A DNA stretch of 64,000 bases, taken from NCBI GenBank assembly GCA_004332195.1, contig SJBG01000002.1, positions 161,467 to 225,466 of the forward strand. The letters run 5' to 3'. Source of the DNA: Desulfobulbaceae bacterium (GTDB lineage: Bacteria > Desulfobacterota > Desulfobulbia > Desulfobulbales > Desulfurivibrionaceae). A program made the position numbers and the translations under genes. Shown one piece after another: positions 35,705 through 45,513 of this stretch. Positions within the stretch are counted from its first letter, which is position 1. Every line of letters starts with the position of its first letter. The notes beneath the pieces were generated by a model. The model saw nothing but the letters and a program-made list of their open reading frames with translations, made no database searches and was not told where the DNA came from.

Positions 35705-38700
35705 CTATTGACCTGGGCCAGGTTTGGGCCAGGGGCTTGACTTGCATCAGTCCCCCGCCTGTGGGCCCGATCCCGGTTTTGGTCGCCGGGCGGATCTTGG
35801 CGGGCTTTTTTGCGGTAGCTGACGGCCGCGTAACCAAGTTGTTTTTTCACCTCCAGCCTGAATTCCCGGCAGGGGCGGACGGTTAAATCCTCTGAGGCGG
35901 TGATTTCCACCTCGCCCCGGTCGGGAAACCGGAGATTAAGGCTTACCCGGCAGGGGCCGTGGAAGCTTTGGGTGGCCTTTTTCACCGCCTCGAGTCGGGG
36001 CCGGTCCAGTTGGTCGGCTTGCAGGTGGATTACTACCCGGTCGGTGTATTTGACCTGGGCCGCAGCCAGGCTGTCCACCGTCTCGGCGATCATTTTCACG
36101 CCGCTCTCCTTCCTTTGCACCCGTCCCTGAATCACAATAGGCTCTTCCCCGTCGAGCAGGTGAGCGCAGGCGGCGAAGGTTTCCGGGAAAATCACCACTT
36201 CGGTTGAATCGACGGTGTCTTCCAGAGTGAGAAAGGCCATTGTCGCGCTTTTTTTACTACGATGGCGCTTGACTTGCCGGATCAAGCCGACGATTCGCGC
36301 CGGCTGGTTGTCCGGCCACTCCTTAAGGCCGTGGAGATCGGTGTCCGCCAGGGCCGCCAGTTCCTGGCGATATTTGTCCAAGGGGTGGCCGGTGAGGTAG
36401 AATCCCACCGTGGCCTTTTCCATCATCAGGCGATCTTTTTCTTCCCACTCGGGGATATCGGGTAATTCGACGTGTTCGACCCGCCGGGCCTCGGCTTTGG
36501 GTAGCGCGGCAAAAAGCGAGATCTGGCCGCTCAAGCGGTCGCGCTGGGTGGCCTGGGCCTGGTCCATGGTCACGGCTAAAATGGCGAGGAGTTGGGATCG
36601 TTTAGCCGCTAAAGAATCAAAGGCTCCGGCCTTGATCAGGCTTTCCACCACGCGACGGTTGACTTTGCGCCCATCCACCCGCTGACAAAAATCGGCCAGC
36701 GACCGGTAGGGGCCATCCTGGGCTCGTAGCGCCAAAATCGAGGCCAGAGCGGCATCGCCGACGTTTTTTACCGCCCCCAAACCAAAACGGATGCGGTTGT
36801 TGATTACCGTGAAATCGTGGAATGATTCATTGATATCCGGAGGACGGACTTCGATTTCCCGATTCCGACACTCGTTGATGTAGCGCACCACCTTGTCGGT
36901 ATTGCCCATGTCGCAAGAGAGTAGGGCGGCCATAAACTGGGCCGGGTAGTGAGCTTTGAGCCAGGCGGTCTGATAGGCGATCAGGGCGTAGGCGGCGCTG
37001 TGGCTTTTGTTGAAGCCATAACCGGCAAATTTGGCCATCAGCTCGAAGATGTATTCGGCTTTTTGAGGGGCGATACGGTTGCGCGCGCAGCCGGCCATAA
37101 ACTTGTCCTTTTCGGCCGCCATTACCGCGGCGATCTTTTTGCCCATCGCCCGGCGCAAATTGTCGGCATCGCCCAGGGAGTAGCCGGCCAGGACGTTGGC
37201 GATTTTCATCACCTGTTCCTGGTAAACTATCACCCCGTAGGTTTCATTCAAGATCGGCTCAAGTTGGGGCAGCGGGTATTTGGCCGCCATCCGCCCATGT
37301 TTGGTGTTGACAAAGTCATCCACCATTCCCGATTCCAGGGGGCCGGGGCGGTAAAGCGCCACCAGGGCGATGAGATCGGAAAATACCTCCGGCTTCATCT
37401 TCATCATTAAGTTGCGCATCCCGGTGCTTTCCAGTTGAAAAACCCCCAGGGTATCACCGCTGGTGAGTAAATCATAGGTTTTGAGATCGCGCATGGAGAT
37501 GGCTGAGATCGCGATTTCCCGGCCCAGATCGGCATTGATCAGTTTGAGGACCCGATTGATGACGGTCAGGGTTTTAAGCCCGAGGAAGTCGAACTTGATC
37601 AACCCGGTCATTTCGGTGTACTTCATGTCATACTGGGTTAAAACTTCACCCTTGGGGCCCCGGCAAAGGGGCAGGTATTCGACCATGGGCCGGGGCGAGA
37701 TAACCACGCCGGCGGCGTGGATTGAGGTGTGACGGTTGAGCCCCTCCAAGGTTTGGGCGACACTGAGCAGCTTGGTCACCGCCGGGTCCCGTTGGTTTAA
37801 GTCTTGGAGCCGGGGTTCCTTGGCCAGGGCCTGGTCCAGGGTGATGCCTAGTTCCTCCGGGATCAGTTTGGCAATCCGGTCGACCTCGCCGTAGCTCATC
37901 CCCAGGCCCCGACCCACGTCGCGGATCACCGCTTTAGCCTTCATCGAGCCGTAGGTGACGATCTGGGCCACGTGGCTTGCGCCCCCGTATTTTTGCTGCA
38001 CGTATTCGATTACTTCGCCGCGTCTTTCCTGACAGAAATCGATGTCGAAGTCGGGCATCGATTTCCGTTCGATATTAAGAAAACGTTCAAAAATCAGGCC
38101 GTAGGGGATGGGGTCGATATCGGTGATCCGCAGGGCGTAGGCCACCAGGCTGCCGGCCCCGGAGCCCCGGCCCGGCCCCACCGGAATCTGCCGGTCTTTG
38201 GCCCAGTTGATAAAATCGGCGACGATTAGAAAATAACCGGGAAATCCCATTTTGATGATTACCGCTATTTCGTGCTCCAGGCGGGCAAGGTACTCCCTCT
38301 CTCTCCCTTCTCTCTCTTTTTCTCCTTCTCCTGTTCCCCCTGCTCCCCCTGCTTCATCTTTGGCTGCGCTGCGGCGTTTTTTTAGGCCCTGGCGGGCGGC
38401 TTTGCTGAAAAGACTGGCCAGGGTCTCGCCGGTCGGGACCGGGAAATCCGGGAAGTGATGAGAGCCTAAATTCAGGTCCAAGTTGCAGCGGGCGGCGATT
38501 TTCACCGTTTCGGCTAAGGCCTGGGGGCAATGGCTGAAGGCCCGCGCCATTTCCTCCGACGATTTGAAATAAAGCTCATCGGTGGAAAAGCGGAAGCGAT
38601 TGGCGTCGGCCATGGTCTTGCCGGTTTGGATGCAGAGCAGCACTTCGTGGGCCTGGGCCTCGTGCTGATTAAGATAGTGACAGTCATTGGTGGCCACCAA

Positions 38701-39297
38701 GGGCAGATCAAGTTCGGCGGAGAGCTTTTTTAAGCCTTCGTTGACCGTTTGCTGCTCGGGAATTTTGTTCTCCTGCATCTCGAGATAGAGCCGACCGGGG
38801 AAAAGCTGGTGGAGACGCCGGGCCGCCGCGCGGGCTCCGGGCAAATCGTCGTGGACCAGCAGCGAGGGCACCAGGCCGTGCAGACAAGCGGTCATGGCGA
38901 TCAGCCCGGCACTGTGAGTTGCCATGGTTTCCATGTCAATCCGGGGTTTGTAGTGAAAACCTTCAAACTGAGCGAGGCTTGCCAGCTTCATTAGGTTTTG
39001 ATAGCCGGTCAGATCCATGGCCAGCAGGATCAGGTGGTGGGCCGCGGCGCCGGCGCTTTTGGCGCTTTTGTCGGTTCGGCCGGCCGGGGCGACATAGAAC
39101 TCACAACCGATAATGGGCTTGATCCCGGCCTGCTTGGCCTTGACATAAAACTCCAGAGCCCCGAACATCGCCCCGTGGTCGGTGATGGCCACCGCGGTCA
39201 TCCCACATTCCCGGCATTTGTCCAGCAAACGATCGAGGCGGATGGCCCCGTCCAGCAGGCTGAATTGAGTATGAACATGCAGATGGACAAAATCCAT
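35701..39297 (-). CDS. dnaE: DNA polymerase III alpha subunit
   Basis: 1198-residue replicative polymerase. The PHP domain (FVHLHVHTQFSLLDGAIRLDRLL, ITDHGAMFG), catalytic aspartates (SMPDFDIDFCQERR), the fingers/thumb region (FGYGFNKSHSAAYALIAYQTAWLKAHYPAQF) and a C-terminal OB fold (RIVGLIRQVKRHRSKKSATMAFLTLEDT) appear in order. Near 38290-38360 a low-complexity insert (AKDEAGGAGGTGEGEKEREGRERE) lies just before the conserved EIAVI-KMGFPGYFLIV. The last 35 residues are basic and unlike other DnaE tails. Start ATG is family-conserved (MDFVHLH). Two small genes lie upstream on the same strand. Confidence 0.97.
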   Translation of the reverse strand: MDFVHLHVHTQFSLLDGAIRLDRLLDKCRECGMTAVAITDHGAMFGALEFYVKAKQAGIKPIIGCEFYVAPAGRTDKSAKSAGAAAHHLILLAMDLTGYQNLMKLASLAQFEGFHYKPRIDMETMATHSAGLIAMTACLHGLVPSLLVHDDLPGARAAARRLHQLFPGRLYLEMQENKIPEQQTVNEGLKKLSAELDLPLVATNDCHYLNQHEAQAHEVLLCIQTGKTMADANRFRFSTDELYFKSSEEMARAFSHCPQALAETVKIAARCNLDLNLGSHHFPDFPVPTGETLASLFSKAARQGLKKRRSAAKDEAGGAGGTGEGEKEREGREREYLARLEHEIAVIIKMGFPGYFLIVADFINWAKDRQIPVGPGRGSGAGSLVAYALRITDIDPIPYGLIFERFLNIERKSMPDFDIDFCQERRGEVIEYVQQKYGGASHVAQIVTYGSMKAKAVIRDVGRGLGMSYGEVDRIAKLIPEELGITLDQALAKEPRLQDLNQRDPAVTKLLSVAQTLEGLNRHTSIHAAGVVISPRPMVEYLPLCRGPKGEVLTQYDMKYTEMTGLIKFDFLGLKTLTVINRVLKLINADLGREIAISAISMRDLKTYDLLTSGDTLGVFQLESTGMRNLMMKMKPEVFSDLIALVALYRPGPLESGMVDDFVNTKHGRMAAKYPLPQLEPILNETYGVIVYQEQVMKIANVLAGYSLGDADNLRRAMGKKIAAVMAAEKDKFMAGCARNRIAPQKAEYIFELMAKFAGYGFNKSHSAAYALIAYQTAWLKAHYPAQFMAALLSCDMGNTDKVVRYINECRNREIEVRPPDINESFHDFTVINNRIRFGLGAVKNVGDAALASILALRAQDGPYRSLADFCQRVDGRKVNRRVVESLIKAGAFDSLAAKRSQLLAILAVTMDQAQATQRDRLSGQISLFAALPKAEARRVEHVELPDIPEWEEKDRLMMEKATVGFYLTGHPLDKYRQELAALADTDLHGLKEWPDNQPARIVGLIRQVKRHRSKKSATMAFLTLEDTVDSTEVVIFPETFAACAHLLDGEEPIVIQGRVQRKESGVKMIAETVDSLAAAQVKYTDRVVIHLQADQLDRPRLEAVKKATQSFHGPCRVSLNLRFPDRGEVEITASEDLTVRPCREFRLEVKKQLGYAAVSYRKKARQDPPGDQNRDRAHRRGTDASQAPGPNLAQVNS

Positions 39298-39350
39298 AGT
39301 TTTGGGATACCCTTATCAGAGGTCAGAGGTCGGAGTCCCGGGGTCGGAGA

Positions 39351-39548
39351 TCAGGAGTCCGGGTTCCGGTCTCCGGGTTCGTGGCCCAGGGGTTTTGCTT
39401 CATCGATGAGCATGATTGGGATTTCGTCGCGGATTTCGTAAATCAGTTGACAGGGTTGGCAGATCAGCCCGTCTTTTGCTTCATTAACGCGGACCGGCCC
39501 CCGGCACTTGGGGCAGGCCAAGATGTCCAGCAGTTCCTGATTGAGCAT
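39351..39548 (-). CDS. Trm112-family zinc-ribbon protein
   Basis: 65 residues. LLDILACPKCRGPV, LICQPCQLIYEIRDEIPIMLIDEAKPL is the standard Trm112/YcaR small protein, with CPKC and CQPC for zinc. Trm112 partners activate methyltransferases in eukaryotes and archaea; the bacterial role is unclear. The gene follows cysK at a distance of 112 bp and precedes dnaE by 53 bp on the same strand. Confidence 0.88.
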   Translation of the reverse strand: MLNQELLDILACPKCRGPVRVNEAKDGLICQPCQLIYEIRDEIPIMLIDEAKPLGHEPGDRNPDS

Positions 39549-39567
39549 CTTTAGTTCTCCGGTTTTT

Positions 39568-39651
39568 GTAACTGCACAATAAAATATGGCGACCGCAGAA
39601 TGCCATACTGTAACCGCAAAATAACGTATTGCAACCGCGAAAAAACTTGTT
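39568..39651 (-). repeat. Four 21-bp degenerate tandem repeats
   Basis: Four successive 21-base units start at 39568, 39589, 39610 and 39631 (plus strand: GTAACTGCAC, GCGACCGCAG, GTAACCGCAA, GCAACCGCGA) in the gap between cysK and the Trm112-like gene. They do not encode an open frame. Confidence 0.7.
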
Positions 39652-39660
39652 GTTTCGCTT

Positions 39661-40590
39661 TTAGGGTTGTGAGAAAAGCGAGGTGCTGAGATAGCGCTCG
39701 CCGGTGTCGCAGACTAGGGTGACAATCCGTTTCCCTCGATATTCAGGGGTTTGGGCCGCTCGGATGGCGGCCCGAACGTTGGCCCCGGAGGAGATTCCGC
39801 AGATGATCCCCTCCTTTTGGGCCACCAGGCGGGCAGTGACTAGAGCCTCGTCGTTGCTGATGGTCATGATTCGGTCGATGATCCCGAGGTTGAGGATGGT
39901 CGGCACGAAGCCCGCCCCGATTCCTTGAATCTGGTGGGGGCCGGGCTGGCCCCCGGAGAGGACCGGCGAAGCGCTGGGCTCCACCGCCAGAACCACGCAG
40001 CCGGGCCTGCGGTCTTTGACGATCTCACCGACCCCGGTGATGGTCCCGCCGGTGCCGACTCCGGCCACCAGCAGATCGAGCTCGCCACCGGTGGCCTGCC
40101 ATATCTCCTCGGCCGTGGTTTTGCGATGAATTTCCGGATTGGCGGGATTGCTGAACTGATCGGGCATAAAGCTCTCGGCGATGCTGGCGGCCAGTTCCCG
40201 GGCCTTGGCGATCGCCCCCTTCATCCCTTCCGCTCCGGAGGTTAACACCAGTTCGGCCCCGAAATGTTTAAGCAAGGCCCGGCGCTCCAGACTCATGGTA
40301 TCCGGCATGGTCAGGATCAGACGTAAGCCCTTGGCGGCACACAAAAAGGCCAGAGCGATCCCGGTATTGCCACTGGTAGGCTCGATAATGGTAGTGCCGG
40401 GTCTGACCTGGTCCGCGGCTTCGGCGACCGCGATCATCGCCTTGCCGATCCGGTCTTTGACGCTGAAGGTGGGATTGTGCGATTCCAGCTTGACCAGAAT
40501 TTCCGCCCCGGCCTCCCGGCTCAGGCGGTCGAGCCGGACCAAAGGGGTATTCCCAACCAGGTTACTGATTCCATGGATTTTATTGTTCAT
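39661..40590 (-). CDS. cysK: Cysteine synthase A (O-acetylserine sulfhydrylase)
   Basis: 309 residues, PLP enzyme making cysteine from O-acetylserine and sulfide. N-terminal [13 protein letters not shown], Lys45 in [11 protein letters not shown] (PLP lysine), the asparagine loop [13 protein letters not shown], phosphate loop [13 protein letters not shown] and C-terminal [24 protein letters not shown] are all intact. The ATG lies 11 bases inside the end of the upstream maf-type gene, so translation may be coupled. Confidence 0.97.
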   Translation of the reverse strand: MNNKIHGISNLVGNTPLVRLDRLSREAGAEILVKLESHNPTFSVKDRIGKAMIAVAEAADQVRPGTTIIEPTSGNTGIALAFLCAAKGLRLILTMPDTMSLERRALLKHFGAELVLTSGAEGMKGAIAKARELAASIAESFMPDQFSNPANPEIHRKTTAEEIWQATGGELDLLVAGVGTGGTITGVGEIVKDRRPGCVVLAVEPSASPVLSGGQPGPHQIQGIGAGFVPTILNLGIIDRIMTISNDEALVTARLVAQKEGIICGISSGANVRAAIRAAQTPEYRGKRIVTLVCDTGERYLSTSLFSQP

Positions 40591-43486
40591 GCTTTGCTTT
40601 CAGCTGGAGGTACGCTTCCCTGGCCGCTTCCAGGTGGCCACCGACCATATAGCAGTCGCCGATTTTCTTGAGCAGGCCGATGTTTTCAGGTTGTAAGCTA
40701 AAGCAGCGTTCATAGGCTAAAATGGCGTCTTGCTTTTGCTCGTCGGCCGCGAGGCTGTCTCCGATGGTCTCCCAATAGGCGGAGAATCCGCGGTCGATGG
40801 TGATCACCCGGTCAAGAGCTTTAATCGCGTCGGCAAAATCGCCGGTCGCAAAAAGAGTGTCAATGAGGCGACGGTTAAGATCGTGGTTTTCCGGAGAATA
40901 TTCAAGTCCTTTTTTGAAATCCTCTTTTGCTCCGGCGTAGTTTTCTGCTTTAAGCAGGAAGATTCCATGAGTAAGATAAATCTCGCCGATAAGTTCCGGG
41001 TTGAGGCCGGCGGTTAACTCCGGCTGAGATTCAAGAAAATCGTACCAGGAGTTGATGCCTTGCCCCTCATCCTGACTATCGTCGGCAGCAAGGCTTAGTT
41101 GCGTGAGTTTTAAATCCTTTCTGATTATTTCTGCCAGTTCGCGTAAAAGCTGACGGTGATTGGGCGCGAATCTAAGCCCCTTTTTTACGGTGTAGATGAG
41201 GCCGAGCTTGGCGCGATCCCCTGCTGTTTTGAGATATTCGGCAAAGGCCAGGAAGTCATCGCCATTTTTCCGCTGAAAATTAGCCACATCTTGCGCAAGC
41301 TTCGGAGCTATGGTTATCGCCTTACTGAAACATTCCGCCGATTGTTCAAACTCTGAATGCAGGGCCTTGACGCAGCCGAGGAAAAAAAATACTTCACCGG
41401 CCCGCGACATGGTTTTTTGCAGTTTTTCCAGAATCGGCCGGGCCAGTGAATATTTTTCTTGCTCCATATAGAAGCGGGCAAGCGCGATACGGTTTTGGTT
41501 CCGACTTTGGTCCTGACTCTGGTTTTGGTCCTGGCTCTGATTCCTGTTGTCTTCTTTGGCGATTTTACTTAAAAGAGAATTTTCTTGTTGGTGAAAAGAC
41601 AGCGTTTTGCCGAGGTTTTCGGCCAGCAGACCAAGAGCTTCTTTGCGCGCTTGATTGAGGTTGAGCAGGCGTGTCAGGCTTTGTTGCAGCCATTCGGGGT
41701 ATTTTGCCGGATCCTGGGCCAAAGCTGCGATGGCTCGTTGTTCTCGTTCACTCTTTTGCTTCCCCTCCATGGTGATTTCTTCAACGATGCGCCACATTCC
41801 CGGGGAGTTATCCAGTTCTTGGTGGAGCAGCTCGATCTTGTTGAGTGTTTGTTGAGTTTTTAGCGGGAGCATGTTGACGGATTGGACCTTTATGCGGTTT
41901 CTTGCGGAAATTGCCAGCCCTTTTTGCACATATCCGCAGAGCTTGTCTGCTTCCGCGATGTTCTTTTGAAATTTATTGATTTTTTTAAGGGTGCGGCCAA
42001 ATTCGTCAAGCAATCCGCGGGGATCAATTTTACTGGTTGATTTCAGGTGTTTTTGAATCAGCTTCTCGGCGGCGATTTCTTTTACGCAGTACGTATCCAG
42101 CGCCGCGCGCAAAGAAAGTACCGTCGTCCCTTCAATGTGGGCGCCGCCCTCCGTGGCGTTGATGTGTTTTTTGTTCGACTGAGCAATAGCTAACTCAAAG
42201 GCTTTTTTCATGCTCAAAAAAGCACGATCGGTGCGGAGGGTCGTGCCGTCAATCCCTTTTACCACGTGACCTTCCGTGTCGTGAGGCGGCAAGATATCCG
42301 CGGGGGCGCGGCCTTGCAGCACCGTGCCTTCGGCATGACTTGCCGTTTGGGGGTAAGCCAGATCCTGGCCGACAAAAATAATGGGATCACAACCAAGGAT
42401 GTCGGTGGCGTTGAGATTGAGATGGGCAACGGTGCTTGCTCCTCTAACAAACATCTTGCCCCCGATTAATCCGTTGAACCACGCCTCGACTGGTTTTTGG
42501 GTAAATGTCCAGAAAATCCGTTGAGTTGGAAAGTTCTGCGGGGTTTTCGGGTTTACCCATGATGAGCAGATGAGGGCTATGTTTTTCACCTTTGGTATCA
42601 CATCGGCAAATTTTTCATAGGCAATATTGTGCGGGTCAATGGAGCTAAGAAAGTGGGGCATGACTCCGTTTTTGAGCAGCGCGGGCAGAACCGTATCAAC
42701 CGCCAAGATGACCGCCTTATCCTGGGCCTCTTGCAAGAGGTGAATGTTTTTGTCAAGTGAAGGACCCCCGGCCACCAGGATGGCGGGCACGCCGGTAAAC
42801 GCGTCGCGCAACTCCTCAAGTAGGAGATGATGATGAATGGTGGTGACGTGCTTGAAACGATTATTAAAAAAGTTCCGGCCGGATATCCTGGTGGTTGCGC
42901 CGTCGACCTTGAGTAAGTTCAGATGGGCAAATAGCTGTTCTTTCAGGGCCTGATATCCCGAGGGGTTAAAGTCAAAGGACGGCAGGTGATGATGGGTGTT
43001 GGCGCTTTCAAGGTGCAGGGTGCGGAAGGCCGGAGACAGGACTTCGCTGACCTCGATTTCCCGGCCGATCCCCAGGATGAGCCGCTGGTCGCTGAGCAGC
43101 GTGGAAAGATCCATATGTTTGAGGGCCTGAATGAAGATTCCCGGTTCAAGCTCAAAAACGGCAAGATGCTGGAGCAAGGGTCTTTTTGCTAAAACACCCA
43201 GTAACGCGTAGCCAAGCCCCATCCCCAGCATGGCGACCAAGCCGGTATGATTTATGGGGACATCTCTCAGCAAGGCGTCAGCGCAACTTTCAGGGTTGGG
43301 TTCTTGGTGCAGGACAATCTCTCGGCCTTCCTGGTTGGTTACGGTCAAGTTAAGACTGCCATTTTGGGCGTAACCGAGACGACCGATCGCCTCCGGGGCT
43401 GTGTCCGTTATTGTTTGCCAGATCCGCGGGTGGTGGTCTTTTAAAAGCGCCATATTGGCATCGAAAAAATCGGGCGGGGTGATCAT
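40580..43486 (-). CDS. Maf-family motility accessory glycosyltransferase with TPR tail
   Basis: 968 residues. The N-terminal and central parts (about 1-480) match the 6-hydroxymethylpterin-pyrophosphokinase MptE-like/Maf family: [74 protein letters not shown]. Maf proteins transfer nonulosonic acids to flagellin Ser/Thr. After a coiled segment (480-620) follow tetratricopeptide-like repeats (about 640-965, [33 protein letters not shown] and similar). It lies 8 kb from fliC, so flagellin is the natural substrate. The gene looks more AT-rich than its neighbours, a sign of transfer. Confidence 0.85.
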   Translation of the reverse strand: MITPPDFFDANMALLKDHHPRIWQTITDTAPEAIGRLGYAQNGSLNLTVTNQEGREIVLHQEPNPESCADALLRDVPINHTGLVAMLGMGLGYALLGVLAKRPLLQHLAVFELEPGIFIQALKHMDLSTLLSDQRLILGIGREIEVSEVLSPAFRTLHLESANTHHHLPSFDFNPSGYQALKEQLFAHLNLLKVDGATTRISGRNFFNNRFKHVTTIHHHLLLEELRDAFTGVPAILVAGGPSLDKNIHLLQEAQDKAVILAVDTVLPALLKNGVMPHFLSSIDPHNIAYEKFADVIPKVKNIALICSSWVNPKTPQNFPTQRIFWTFTQKPVEAWFNGLIGGKMFVRGASTVAHLNLNATDILGCDPIIFVGQDLAYPQTASHAEGTVLQGRAPADILPPHDTEGHVVKGIDGTTLRTDRAFLSMKKAFELAIAQSNKKHINATEGGAHIEGTTVLSLRAALDTYCVKEIAAEKLIQKHLKSTSKIDPRGLLDEFGRTLKKINKFQKNIAEADKLCGYVQKGLAISARNRIKVQSVNMLPLKTQQTLNKIELLHQELDNSPGMWRIVEEITMEGKQKSEREQRAIAALAQDPAKYPEWLQQSLTRLLNLNQARKEALGLLAENLGKTLSFHQQENSLLSKIAKEDNRNQSQDQNQSQDQSRNQNRIALARFYMEQEKYSLARPILEKLQKTMSRAGEVFFFLGCVKALHSEFEQSAECFSKAITIAPKLAQDVANFQRKNGDDFLAFAEYLKTAGDRAKLGLIYTVKKGLRFAPNHRQLLRELAEIIRKDLKLTQLSLAADDSQDEGQGINSWYDFLESQPELTAGLNPELIGEIYLTHGIFLLKAENYAGAKEDFKKGLEYSPENHDLNRRLIDTLFATGDFADAIKALDRVITIDRGFSAYWETIGDSLAADEQKQDAILAYERCFSLQPENIGLLKKIGDCYMVGGHLEAAREAYLQLKAKHEQ

Positions 43487-43646
43487 GGCGATATTAAATC
43501 CTGACCTGTTAAGTTACGTCGAGTCAGCGCAGCTTAACCCGGCCTGCCTGCCTGCCGCGGGCAAAATGGTTTCAGATTCTCGACGTTTCAAGTGGATTCT
43601 GCTGATCCCAATATTTCCCGAACAGGGGAAGCCGGCAGGCAAATCA

Positions 43647-43713
43647 GCCTCCTTGACGTTTAATGTGGATTTGATCTCCTCTAACACAAATCCACATTAA
43701 ACGTCAAGGAGGC
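43647..43713. repeat. Perfect 27-bp inverted repeat (hairpin)
   Basis: Left arm 43647-43673 and right arm 43687-43713 are exact inverse complements (arm starts GCCTCCTTGACG, ends TGTGGATTTG), with a 13-nt spacer. A diverged copy of the arm lies at about 43582-43612 (GACGTTTCAAGTGGATTC). No T-run follows. The stretch 43487-43740 holds no recognisable gene. Confidence 0.9.
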
Positions 43714-43745
43714 CGTCACCGGGTCAGTAATCTTATGGCCACCTT

Positions 43746-43900
43746 ATCAGCATGGATAGCCGTGGTCGTTGGCCGGACCATGTTTTCATTGAACGGCTGG
43801 GGAGGAGTGTCAAATATGAGGAAGTTTATTTAAAGGGCTGCGACTCGATTGCAGTGGCAAGAAAAGAACTCCGAGAGTATTTTGATTTCTATGGGCCACC
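43746..43900 (+). pseudogene. IS3-family transposase C-terminal remnant
   Basis: About 50 codons (ISMDSRGRWPDHVFIERLGRSVKYEEVYLKG, then DSIAVARKELREYFDFYG) match the end of IS3-group transposases, including the last catalytic Glu (FIERL). The frame stops at GGCCACCTTGA, where a family-1-type end begins. Both the start and the last 20 residues are missing. Confidence 0.8.
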
Positions 43901-43911
43901 TTGAAAAATTG
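43893..43911 (+). repeat. Solo family-1 terminus
   Basis: GGCCACCTTGAAAAATTGC is identical to a family-1 end, but no inner sequence follows. It interrupts the transposase remnant exactly at FDFYG-PP-stop, so an element (or its end) inserted there. Confidence 0.65.
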
Positions 43912-44002
43912 CGGTATAAACCGGAGCGACATTCCACTTATAGACGGTCAAATCCTGTCCAAACAAACCGGGCCGCCTCTATAGAAACGGAGGTGATAAT
44001 AA

Positions 44003-44074
44003 ATGAAAAAAGACTTTTGGAAAATATCCCCTATTAAGGACGTTAGTGCCCCCAATAATTTTAATTTTCCGTAG
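44003..44074 (+). pseudogene. Short ORF with strong ribosome site, cut by IS3 element
   Basis: 23 codons (MKKDFWKISPIKDVSAPNNF...) preceded by GGAGGTGAT at 43989-43997. It stops 12 bases before the left IS end. It may be the 5' end of a disrupted gene or chance; no family is recognised. Confidence 0.3.
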
Positions 44075-44125
44075 GGGGTATAGGGGGTTTGATCTTCCCC
44101 CGTTTTCACGGACACTCCAGTTAAG

Positions 44126-45006
44126 TTAGGCTGCCATGGCCTCCAGTTCAAAAGATACTGGTGAACGGTATCCCAGCGCTGAATGCCTCCTCTGACGATT
44201 ATAGAACATCTACGATTATAGAACATCTCAACATATTCGAAAATACTTTGTATAGCCTCTGGCCGTGTTTCATACCGGTAATCATATACATGCTCTGTCT
44301 TTAGCGTGTGGAAAAAGCTTTCAGCAACCGCATTGTCATAACAATTACCCTTCCTGCTCATACTCTGGATAAAACCATAAGCCTTTAGTGCATCCCTGAA
44401 ATCAGAGCTTGCGTATTGAACCCCTCTATCAGAATGAAATATACATCCTGTACCGGGCTTCCTCCGCCCTACGGCCTGATATAAGGCTTTGACAACAAAC
44501 CCGGATGTCAGCCGGTCGCTCATAGCCCAGCCAACTACCTGCCGGGAATAGAGATCCAATATTACTGCCAGATACAGCCAGCCTTCCATGGTTGCAATAT
44601 ACGTAATATCAGATACCCATACGGTATTTGGCTTTTCTACCTCAAAGTTCTGACTCAGGAGATTGGGAGCAACAGGCAAATTGTGCTTCGAGTTCGTTGT
44701 CGCTTTGAACTTCTTTGCTGTCTTGGCAACAATGCCATGTATTTTCATTAATCGGGCTACGCGGTTTTCGCCACATCTTGTCCCTTTTGCCTGCAAATCC
44801 TCCGTGATTCTCGGACTTCCATATGCCCTGCGACTGTTTTTGTGTGATTCTCTTATCTCCATGAGTATCTTTTCGTTTTCCTTCTGCCTCTTGCTCTGAG
44901 GCTGTATCTTCCTGCTGTAATATCCGCTCCTTGATGCTCCAATGACTCGGCACATCCTCTGCACCCCATGTGTGGAGCGATACTGATCCATGAACCAGTA
45001 TTTCAT
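44126..45006 (-). pseudogene. IS3-family transposase OrfB, frameshifted
   Basis: Integrase-type DDE transposase: HTH-21 region (SHKNSRRAYGSPRITEDL), first Asp in VWVSDITYI, second in FHSDRGVQYAS, Glu in AVAESFFHTLKTEHV. A 17-bp exact tandem duplication (units 44195-44211 and 44212-44228 on the plus strand) shifts the frame after EMFYNR. Removing one copy restores QRRHSALGYRSPVSFELEAMAA and the native stop at 44126. As it stands the protein reads on to 43948 with an aberrant tail. Confidence 0.92.
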
Positions 45007-45307
45007 CTGGGGTGTTTTGAGAAGATGGCCAACGCTTTTTTTAGGATTTCCCTATCATCCTTCAGGTTGGCATTTTCTTTCAGCAGCCTTTTGAGTTCTT
45101 CTTCCTCTGGCTTTAGGTGGCCTTTGCCAGGGAAACTGCCCGATATGGGTCTTCTTTATGCTTTCGTTTCTATGTGTGCAGCAGATTCTCGTGAATCCCA
45201 AGGCTATGGGCTACTTCTGTTACTGATCGCCCGCCTTCTGTCACAAGCCGTATTGCTTCTTCTTTGAACTGCCGGTCGTACGTCCTATGCCTTCTGCTCT
45301 CTTGCAT
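45003..45307 (-). pseudogene. IS3-family OrfA, nonsense and frameshift
   Basis: Helix-turn-helix transposase partner: RTYDRQFKEEAIRLVTEGGRSVTEVAHSLGIHENLLHT, then TAG at 45170-45172 in place of the conserved Trp (TGG) of HTWKRKHK. About 12 codons later a one-base shift is needed to recover FPGKGHLKPEEEEL and DDREILKKALAIFSKHPR. Inactive. Confidence 0.88.
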
Positions 45308-45393
45308 TTTACACCTCCAAGGTTATAAGGTTATTTATTGTAACCTAACTCTTCGGTGTGTCCGCTATACTGGGGGAAGTGCAGTCAAACCTC

Positions 45394-45513
45394 CTAACCC
45401 ATATTTCTGGATAACATTTCGCACTTGTTTAACTTAATATGGTTTCGCATTATTGCCTTTCCATGGGTGTCAATTAATGTTCCATATACATCAAAAGCAG
45501 GTGTTGCCGACAT
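45394..45513 (-). pseudogene. Haloacid dehalogenase type II, N-terminal fragment
   Basis: 39 codons. MSATPAFDVYGTLIDTHGKA matches the nucleophile motif (DxYGTLxD) of HAD/2-haloacid dehalogenases, then sequence breaks down (AIMRNHIKLNKCEM...) and stops next to the IS3 end. The start ATG overlaps the TAA of the preceding ybaB frame (TAATG). Confidence 0.65.

Larger units (their letters stand above)
44086..45393 (-). mobile_element. Degenerate IS3-family insertion sequence
   Basis: Contains orfA (45003-45307) and orfB (44126-45006) in the usual overlapping arrangement (ATGA) on the minus strand. The ends resemble each other inverted: GGTTTGATCTTCCCCC...CGGACAC at left and, inverted from the right, GGTTTGACTGCACTTCCCCC...GCGGACAC. 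Exact boundaries and target duplication are not certain. Both ORFs are damaged. Confidence 0.85.

Noticed and set aside
43401..43700. 99-codon plus-strand ORF as a real gene
   Set aside because: It overlaps the Maf start and runs through the inverted repeat; no recognisable domain or clear ribosome site.
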